In this document: one piece after another, positions 58,227-64,000 of the stretch
Layout of the letters: the number at the start of each line of letters is the position of its first letter
How positions within the stretch are numbered: the first letter of the stretch is position 1
Source of the DNA: an uncultured Planctomycetota bacterium
GTDB lineage: Bacteria > Planctomycetota > Planctomycetia > Gemmatales > HRBIN36
Direction of reading: 5' to 3'
NCBI GenBank assembly: GCA_937944855.1
Contig: CALFAY010000018.1
Coordinates: 1-64,000 of the forward strand
DNA: 64,000 nucleotides
Notes under the pieces: generated by a model
The model's database searches: none
What the model was told of the DNA's origin: nothing
Seen by the model: only the letters and a program-made list of their open reading frames with translations
Program-made: the position numbers and the translations under genes

Positions 58227-60605
58227 ATGATCCGCGAACGCTCCCTACCGAACTGTCGTCAGCAGATCTTGGGCGTCCTGCTCGGATTGGCCATGATCGG
58301 GCCGGTAGCTGGGCAACAACCCGACGTGCTCCCCGGGACGCAGCGGCTAACGCTGGAAGGGGACATCGCCAGTCACCTCGTCGCCGGAGTGGACCGATTT
58401 CTGCTCCGCGAAGTCGAGAAGAGTGCGGAACGGCGGTTGGACCGCTGGAACGCGGATACGTCGTCTTTGGAGGCCTACCAAGGCTGGCTGGAACCGAAGC
58501 GGAAACGCCTGGCGCACATTCTCGGGGTACGGGATCCGAGGACGGGGTGTCAAGCCCTGGAGTATCAGGCGAACACCCGCGAACCAGCCTTCGTCGGCAA
58601 GGGACCAAGCTACGAAATCCACGCGGTGCGGTGGCCTGCGTTTGCCGACGTTCACGGGGAAGGCCTGCTCATCGTGCCGGTTGGACGGAAACCGGTGGCC
58701 GATGTGATCGTCGTGCCGGACGCAGACCAGACGCCGGAACAACTCGTGGGCTTGCAGCCAGGCTTGCCGCCAGAGAGCCAAGTCGCCCGCCGATTGGCCG
58801 AGAGTGGTTGCCGCGTGGTCATACCCGCCCTGCTCAGTCGCAAACGGGAACCTCGTAACGGGCGGGCCGTGCTGACCCATCGGGAGTTCATCTATCGCTC
58901 CGCCTATGAACTGGGCCGGCACATTCTCGGCTACGAGATTCAGAAGGTCCTGGCAGTCGTTGACTGGTTTGCGTCCGAGGAAGGAGCGAGGCCGGAAGCG
59001 GGCAAAGGGACTTCTCCGCGTATCGGCATTTTTGGCTATGGGGAGGGAGGGCTGGTCGCGTTGTACGCTGCGGCCTTGGATCCCCGCATCGACTCGGTCT
59101 GCGTCAGCGGCTGCCTCGGTGATCGGCGGGACGTGTGGCGTCAGCCGGTGGACCGGAACGTCTTCGGATTGCTCGAAGACTTCGGCGACGCCGAAGTCGC
59201 TGCCATGATTCTGCCGCGCCGCGTGGTTGTGGAAGCCTGCAAGGGTCCCGAGGTGACGCTGCCTGGAGGCGGCGGAGCACCGGGCCGGTTGACGACGCCT
59301 TCCCAGGCCGAGGTCGAAACAGAATGTACCCGTGCTCGCCGACTGGCTGGGCCGTTCGCCCGGAGGAAAAGAACCGATGGTTCACAAGTCGAGAACCTCG
59401 TTCTGGTTGGTCACCCCGACTCCCCTTTGAACTCCCACGATTCGGCGTTGAAGGCCTTTCTGGAACCCTTTGGCCAGCCAGCCCCGATCGCTGCCCCCCC
59501 GGAAGCGATCCGAAGCCTGCCGGATGCCGAGGCACGACAACGCCGGCAACTGCATGAACTCGACCGACACAATCAGTGGCTCCTCGCCGAAAGCCCTTAC
59601 GTCCGGCAGCAGTTTCTCAAGCCGCTTCTTGAGGCAACCAAGTCGCTTGAAGCCTATCAGGCTGAGGCCGAGAAGTTTCGTCGTTTCTTCGCCGAGGAGG
59701 TCATCGGGCGATTCGATTATCCGCTGCTTCCCGCCAATCCCCGTACTCGCAAGCTATTCGATGAACCGGCCTGGATCGGTTACGAGGTCGTGCTGGACGT
59801 GTTCCCCGACGTGATCGCTTACGGCATCCTGGTCCTGCCGAGAGATCTGAAACCCAACGAGAAGCGGCCGGTCGTGGTCTGTCAACATGGTCTCGAAGGG
59901 CGGCCTGTGGAAGTCATCACAGGAAAGCACCCGGCGTATCATGACTTCGCTTCCAAGCTGGCCGAGCGTGGTTTCATCACCTTCGCCCCGCAGAACCTGT
60001 ACATCTTCGGCGACCGCTTCCGCACCTTGCAGCGGAAAGCCAATCCCATCCAGAAGACGCTTTTTTCGGTCATCGTCCCGCAGCATCAACAGATCGTGAA
60101 CTGGTTGAAAACGCTCCCCTGTGTGGACGGGGAACGCATCGGTTTTTACGGGCTGTCCTACGGCGGGAAGTCGGCCATGCGTATTCCGCCGCTGGTCCAG
60201 GACTACTGCCTGTCCATCTGCTCCGCTGACTTCAACGAGTGGGTCTGCAAAAACGCTTCGTCGCGGTCGCCGTACAGCTACGTTTTCACCGGCGAGTACG
60301 AGATCTTCGAGTTCGATCTGGGCAGCACGTTCAACTATGCCGAGATGGCAGCCTTGATCGCTCCCCGGCCGTTCATGGTTGAGCGGGGCCACTTCGACGG
60401 CGTGGCTCCGGACGAAACCGTGGCTTACGAGTTCGCCAAGGTACGCCATCTATATCAAGCTCGTCTTGGCCTCGGGGACCGGGTCGCCATCGAATGGTTC
60501 GTCGGACCACACACCATCAATGGAAAGGGCACCTTCGAGTTCCTGCACCGCCATTTGCGTTGGCCGGAAGCGCGTTCAAACGGTGCCGGGGGTCAGCGAA
60601 GGTAG
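58227..60605 (+). CDS. Secreted tandem alpha/beta hydrolase, N-terminal nucleophile replaced
   Basis: 792 residues with a signal peptide (cut near VAGQQ, about residue 29). Two alpha/beta-hydrolase domains lie in tandem. The first (about 150-400) has GYGEGG (270-275), where the nucleophile elbow GxSxG carries Glu273 in place of Ser. The second (about 530-780) has an intact FYGLSYGG with Ser near residue 644, an RPFMVERGHFDGVAPDE segment and a C-terminal VGPHTINGKGT that may provide the His. The second domain resembles dienelactone-hydrolase or acetyl-xylan-esterase types. The first may bind but not cleave a substrate. It follows metH by 42 bases and overlaps the convergent GH10-like gene by 13 bases. 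Confidence 0.85.
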   Translation: MIRERSLPNCRQQILGVLLGLAMIGPVAGQQPDVLPGTQRLTLEGDIASHLVAGVDRFLLREVEKSAERRLDRWNADTSSLEAYQGWLEPKRKRLAHILGVRDPRTGCQALEYQANTREPAFVGKGPSYEIHAVRWPAFADVHGEGLLIVPVGRKPVADVIVVPDADQTPEQLVGLQPGLPPESQVARRLAESGCRVVIPALLSRKREPRNGRAVLTHREFIYRSAYELGRHILGYEIQKVLAVVDWFASEEGARPEAGKGTSPRIGIFGYGEGGLVALYAAALDPRIDSVCVSGCLGDRRDVWRQPVDRNVFGLLEDFGDAEVAAMILPRRVVVEACKGPEVTLPGGGGAPGRLTTPSQAEVETECTRARRLAGPFARRKRTDGSQVENLVLVGHPDSPLNSHDSALKAFLEPFGQPAPIAAPPEAIRSLPDAEARQRRQLHELDRHNQWLLAESPYVRQQFLKPLLEATKSLEAYQAEAEKFRRFFAEEVIGRFDYPLLPANPRTRKLFDEPAWIGYEVVLDVFPDVIAYGILVLPRDLKPNEKRPVVVCQHGLEGRPVEVITGKHPAYHDFASKLAERGFITFAPQNLYIFGDRFRTLQRKANPIQKTLFSVIVPQHQQIVNWLKTLPCVDGERIGFYGLSYGGKSAMRIPPLVQDYCLSICSADFNEWVCKNASSRSPYSYVFTGEYEIFEFDLGSTFNYAEMAALIAPRPFMVERGHFDGVAPDETVAYEFAKVRHLYQARLGLGDRVAIEWFVGPHTINGKGTFEFLHRHLRWPEARSNGAGGQRR

Positions 60606-62086
60606 GCTCGGCGGACTTCTTGCAGCCGTGCGACAATGGGCTTGGGTTGGCCGTCCAATCCGATTAGGCCGCCTTGAGGAAACCAGTGCGGCTGATCGTC
60701 GGCAAAATGAATCCAGGTAACGGCTTCAACGAACGGTTTGCTGACGGCCAAGGCGATGCACTGCTCAGCCCACCGGGCTTGCACTTCCGGCGACCACTCC
60801 GCCGAGGCTCCCCGGGGCTGTACGGTATATTCCCCCACCGCCTGCGGATCGGGGGCCGCTGAAGACGGGCATCCCACTGTGACTCTTAAAGGCAGGCCCA
60901 AAAGGGAGTAAAGATCCAGGATCCGGGACAATTCCAGAGCGTCCCGCAGCAGGCTGCCCCGCGGCTGGACGCCCATCAGGATTTCCATGTCAATCGCCGC
61001 CACCGAAGCGCGGTTGCGGAGCAGGGCATCCGTGAACAGAAGCGGAAAATAAGCCCGATCCTCCCGGCTGAGATACTCTCCCCAGGGCTGCGCCAGACCG
61101 AGGACGAAGGAGCAGTTCGGCTTCAGTTGAGCCGCGGTGTCGAAGAGTCGGTTGGTCAAATGAAGAAGTTCGTCCTTGCTCAGACCCAGGACGTGCGGCA
61201 AATTGCTGCCCGCAGCTATTTCCCAGGTCTTGATGCGATTCCCGTACCGCTGCAAGACCATTTCCAGGTAATCGTCCATGTAATTGATGATGCGGCGGAG
61301 ATCGCCCCGGTATCGGCCGAGCCATTCGGGCAAGGCATGGCTTGCGAAATCAATGACCGGACCACCCACGACCTCCCATCCTTGGGTTTCCGCCCAGGAC
61401 ATCAGATTGTCCGTGGCGGTCCAAAGGTATTCCCCCTCGGTAGGTTCGATGATTGGCCAGTGAAACGGCATCTGGACGCCATTCACGGCGTTGTGGAGCA
61501 GGCCGGTGCGGGTCATCTCAGGCGTCGGTCCATTGATTCGGCAGGCCAGGAGGGTCGGCAGGGGCTTCTCGCGGGCCAGTCGGAATTGCAACACCTGAGC
61601 CACATAGGTTTCGACCAGTTGATCGCCCAGGGCAACTGCGTGGTCGATGGCTTGTTGAGCGCAGGTTCGGACCGTACCCGCGTCATCCTGGTTACAGGCC
61701 GCGTGAGCGAAGGTGGCGGAGACGGATCGCAGTCCGTTCCGCAGTTCCTCGGCCAGGACCAGCCCCCCCATCTCCCAGTCCGCTGCCTGTGTGCGCAGGT
61801 GGTTGACCTTGCCGCGAGCCAATTCGAGCACGAGATGATACGGTTCTTCCCGTTGCATCAGGCTGCCGGTGGTGAGGAGTACGTGGCCCTGGCCATCAAC
61901 CGACCAGGGCGCGGAAAGGCAGCTGCTTTCGCTGACGGAACTGTGAACGGCCAGTTCGCCACGTCCGAAGGTCACTTCGGTCGGCCAGGGGACGTACTCC
62001 GTGCCGCTGATCAGGTACGCCCGGGACAGGGCCTGCATGTCCGGCTCGCCGAGCGCTTCGGGAAGCAGGAAGTTGTAAGAAACCAT
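60593..62086 (-). CDS. GH10-like (endo-1,4-beta-xylanase-related) protein lacking the catalytic acid/base
   Basis: 497 residues, no signal peptide. The N-terminal part (about 1-170) is a beta-rich domain, and the C-terminal part (about 185-495) is a TIM barrel of the GH10 type: TGLLHNAVNGVQMPFHWPIIEPTEGEYLWTATD, KTWEIAAGSN and AAIDMEILMG. In GH10 xylanases the acid/base Glu ends the motif W-D-V-V-N-E; here the sequence reads W-E-I-A-A-G, so it is Gly293. The nucleophile-like Glu368 is kept. The protein is predicted to bind or remodel glycans, or to use another mechanism; classical xylanase activity is unlikely. It lies 9 bases downstream of the phosphofructokinase on the same strand. Confidence 0.78.
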   Translation of the reverse strand: MVSYNFLLPEALGEPDMQALSRAYLISGTEYVPWPTEVTFGRGELAVHSSVSESSCLSAPWSVDGQGHVLLTTGSLMQREEPYHLVLELARGKVNHLRTQAADWEMGGLVLAEELRNGLRSVSATFAHAACNQDDAGTVRTCAQQAIDHAVALGDQLVETYVAQVLQFRLAREKPLPTLLACRINGPTPEMTRTGLLHNAVNGVQMPFHWPIIEPTEGEYLWTATDNLMSWAETQGWEVVGGPVIDFASHALPEWLGRYRGDLRRIINYMDDYLEMVLQRYGNRIKTWEIAAGSNLPHVLGLSKDELLHLTNRLFDTAAQLKPNCSFVLGLAQPWGEYLSREDRAYFPLLFTDALLRNRASVAAIDMEILMGVQPRGSLLRDALELSRILDLYSLLGLPLRVTVGCPSSAAPDPQAVGEYTVQPRGASAEWSPEVQARWAEQCIALAVSKPFVEAVTWIHFADDQPHWFPQGGLIGLDGQPKPIVARLQEVRRAYLR

Positions 62087-62095
62087 GTTGCGTTC

Positions 62096-63373
62096 TCAAC
62101 GGGCCTTCCACTCGGGCAGGCGTTTCGGAACCGTCAGGCGCCTGAATCGCACGAAGAGCGGCAAGCCGTCCTCGTGCATTCGAAGAGGAACGGTTCCTTG
62201 GATGAGAGGCAATGCGTACTCCCGCATCGCCTGGGTGATGTGATTGCCAGCTGCATTCATATATTCCCGGGGAAGGTATTTGACCTTGTTGGCGACTTGC
62301 GACAACGCCACCGTTCCGGTTCGACACTCATACGGTTGTTGGCTGATGCGTTCCAGCGTAATCATGACTCCAGATCGGCCTGCCACCGCTTGGCGGACCG
62401 CTTCCTGACCGCACAGGTAGGCCTCCCGGCTGTCGGTCTGGGAAGCAAAGTGAATGGCGTTGCGCTGACAGGTGCCCAGTTTATTGAACCGGGCTTTGAC
62501 CTTGAGCCTGGCTTCAATCAGTTCCTTCAAGTAGTCCGCGACGCCGCCCAGTTGGCGATGCCCGAATCGGTCGGCGCCGAAAGAACCGGTCTCCGCCCGG
62601 AGGTATTCTCCCGAAGCGTCTTTCAGCCCTTCACTGACGACGACACAGACTCCGCCCAGGCGCCGCAGCACGTCTTCCACATCTCCCAGAAAGCGGTCGG
62701 GGTCGAAGGGTATTTCGGGGACGTAGATCAGTTGCGGAGCGTCCCGGTCATCGCGGCAGGCCAGGCCACAGGCGGCAGCAATCCAGCCTGTATTACGGCC
62801 CATCGCTTCGATGAGCGTGACGGCGTCAAAGGTGTACATGGCTTCGGTGTCCCGCCCGGCTTCCATCGTCGCGGTTGCCATGAACTTCGCCACGCTGCCA
62901 TAGCCGGGACAGTGATCGGTACAGGGCAAGTCGTTGTCGATCGTCTTGGGAATGCCCACGATCCGTAGGTCGTAGCCGGCTTCCTGGGCCAGTTGGTGTA
63001 CCTTGTCGGCGGTGTCCATGCTGTCGTTGCCGCCAATGTAGAAGAAGTACCGGATGTTGTGCGCTTGGAAGACAGCCAGCAGACGTTCGTATTTCGCCTG
63101 GTCCGAGTTCAGGGAACCGAGCTTGTAACGGCAAGAGCCGATGGCCGCCGAGGGGGTACTGAGCAGGCCGCTAATCGTTTCGGGATTTTCGGCCGTCAGA
63201 TCGAAGAGATCTTCCTCCAAGGCCCCCAGGATGCCGCGGTTGGCCCCGAGGATGCCTGTGACGACCGATTGGCGTAAGGCTTCCTGGATCACGCCGCAGG
63301 CGCTGGCGTTGATGACGGCGGTTGGACCCCCGGACTGGGCAACCAGGGCTACGCCTTTCGGACTTTGTGCCAT
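62096..63373 (-). CDS. 6-phosphofructokinase, probably pyrophosphate-dependent
   Basis: 425 residues from the ATG at 63373 (GCGAGG upstream). A longer open frame exists but its start does not fit. Phosphofructokinase family: AQSGGPTAVINAS (phosphate donor loop), GGNDSMDTADK (114-124), IPKTIDNDLPCTDHCPGYGS (141-160) and EAMGRNTGWIAAACGLA. In ATP enzymes the two donor-specificity positions are Gly-Gly-Asp-Gly and Pro-Gly-Thr-Ile-Asp; here they are Gly-Gly-Asn-Asp and Pro-Lys-Thr-Ile-Asp, and the Lys is the mark of PPi-using enzymes. PPi dependence would make the step reversible. It is paired with the GH10-like gene 9 bases downstream. Confidence 0.88.
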   Translation of the reverse strand: MAQSPKGVALVAQSGGPTAVINASACGVIQEALRQSVVTGILGANRGILGALEEDLFDLTAENPETISGLLSTPSAAIGSCRYKLGSLNSDQAKYERLLAVFQAHNIRYFFYIGGNDSMDTADKVHQLAQEAGYDLRIVGIPKTIDNDLPCTDHCPGYGSVAKFMATATMEAGRDTEAMYTFDAVTLIEAMGRNTGWIAAACGLACRDDRDAPQLIYVPEIPFDPDRFLGDVEDVLRRLGGVCVVVSEGLKDASGEYLRAETGSFGADRFGHRQLGGVADYLKELIEARLKVKARFNKLGTCQRNAIHFASQTDSREAYLCGQEAVRQAVAGRSGVMITLERISQQPYECRTGTVALSQVANKVKYLPREYMNAAGNHITQAMREYALPLIQGTVPLRMHEDGLPLFVRFRRLTVPKRLPEWKAR

Positions 63374-63668
63374 GCACGAACCTCGCCTGAAGACTTGACT
63401 CGCAAACTGATTATACAGAACAACATGCGTCAGGCAGGGTTTTTTACCCAGGCTTGCGGAATCACCGCCCTCGGCAGTTTCCGTAACCTCCGCCTGGACG
63501 GAATGCGTGACACGGTGAAAACTGTGAACATCGCACTTTGAGACGACCGTAAAATAGGTAAGGCTACTAACCGACCGGGTCTGCCGGCCGTTTTCGCGTT
63601 CTCGCTGGGGCGAGGCATGCGGTGCAGTCAAAGCCCAGAGCAATACATCTCAAGCAGGAGCAACAACC

Positions 63669-64000
63669 ATGCATCAATGGAAAGTAGCTACGCTGTTTCT
63701 TGTGGTAGGCGTGTTTTCGGGCCTGATCCTGGCCGAACTTCTGCCGTGGGGGCAGGCAGAACCGCGGCTGGGGAGTTTCGTGGCCCAAACCGTCCCGGCG
63801 AGTAAGGGCCGCGATCCGTTCTCCTACCGGGACGTCGTCAAGAAGGTTCTTCCTGCCGTGGTGTATATCCAGGCCGCCAGTCGAGGCGGATCGGCTCGGG
63901 GACGACTCTTTCCCGAACAGGCCGGATCCGGAGCGATCATTGACCCGAGCGGCATCGTGGTCACGAACAACCATGTCGTCAGCGGCGTCGATCAGGTTGA
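63669..64000 (+). CDS. HtrA/DegP-type serine protease (partial)
   Basis: The ATG at 63669 has AGGAG eight bases before it, and the frame runs off the right edge after 110 residues. A signal peptide (LFLVVGVFSGLILAELLP, about 9-26) leads to the start of a trypsin-like domain: YRDVVKKVLPAVVYIQA, then GSGAIIDPSGIVVTNNHVV (about 86-104). The GSGxIID and TNxHV segments are the HtrA hallmarks, with the catalytic His near residue 102. The catalytic Asp, Ser and PDZ domains would lie beyond the edge. The expected role is periplasmic protein quality control, by family. Confidence 0.85.
   Translation, partial: MHQWKVATLFLVVGVFSGLILAELLPWGQAEPRLGSFVAQTVPASKGRDPFSYRDVVKKVLPAVVYIQAASRGGSARGRLFPEQAGSGAIIDPSGIVVTNNHVVSGVDQV

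Noticed and set aside
1-64000. tRNA, rRNA, CRISPR arrays and mobile elements
   Set aside because: No T-loop and acceptor-stem pattern, no rRNA motif, no repeat-spacer array, and no transposase or integrase was seen; divergent tRNAs could still be missed by eye.

Overview
The window looks like GC-rich chromosomal DNA of a planctomycete, probably from the Gemmata side of the phylum. This is inferred from family content: a DUF1549/DUF1553 + DUF1501 gene pair, a BBP7-type outer-membrane barrel, DUF1080 and Gfo/Idh/MocA proteins, a MacAB-type exporter with an unusually long adaptor and TolC-like partner, a GH10-like protein with an altered active site, and a cytochrome c554-type protein. I saw no transposase, integrase, phage gene, CRISPR array, rRNA or tRNA.

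Layout. 1-1564 (minus): a degenerate sigma-54-activator-like protein, a pseudo-receiver and a two-cluster ferredoxin that runs off the edge. 1955-9399: a BBP7 barrel, a methyltransferase, then an operon of DUF1549/1553, DUF1501 and an EF-hand-rich secreted protein. 9442-15384: two membrane proteins, a YciI-like protein, a DUF1080 lipoprotein and two MoeA-type molybdenum cofactor genes; the second is fused to a periplasmic-binding-like domain and carries an in-frame repeat. 15390-19378 (minus): trehalose operon otsA-otsB-treS. 19600-32075 (minus): a small hypothetical gene, an AlkA-type glycosylase, a TolC-like lipoprotein, archease with rtcB, and a tripartite exporter operon (TolC-like, adaptor, ATPase, permease).

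32286-43035: a serine hydrolase, a Gfo/Idh/MocA oxidoreductase, an ATP-grasp enzyme diverging from a class V aminotransferase, an isolated dnaA, an MFS transporter, a zinc peptidase and a CBM9-like protein. 43491-53226: purH-osmC, a UAP-type nucleotidyltransferase next to a NagA-like deacetylase with a changed metal ligand, DUF1573 with a tetraheme protein, a tiny membrane protein, a CobA-HemD fusion and a CAP-domain protein. 53397-53666 is a structured non-coding RNA with its own promoter and terminator, most like 6S RNA. About 1 kb of non-coding, structured sequence follows. 54660-64000: metH, a tandem alpha/beta hydrolase, a GH10-like protein with a PPi-type phosphofructokinase, and the start of an HtrA-type protease.

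The points I would look at first are the 6S-like RNA, the degenerate regulator/ferredoxin cassette, the repeat inside the MoeA fusion, and the several enzymes whose catalytic residues are visibly replaced.
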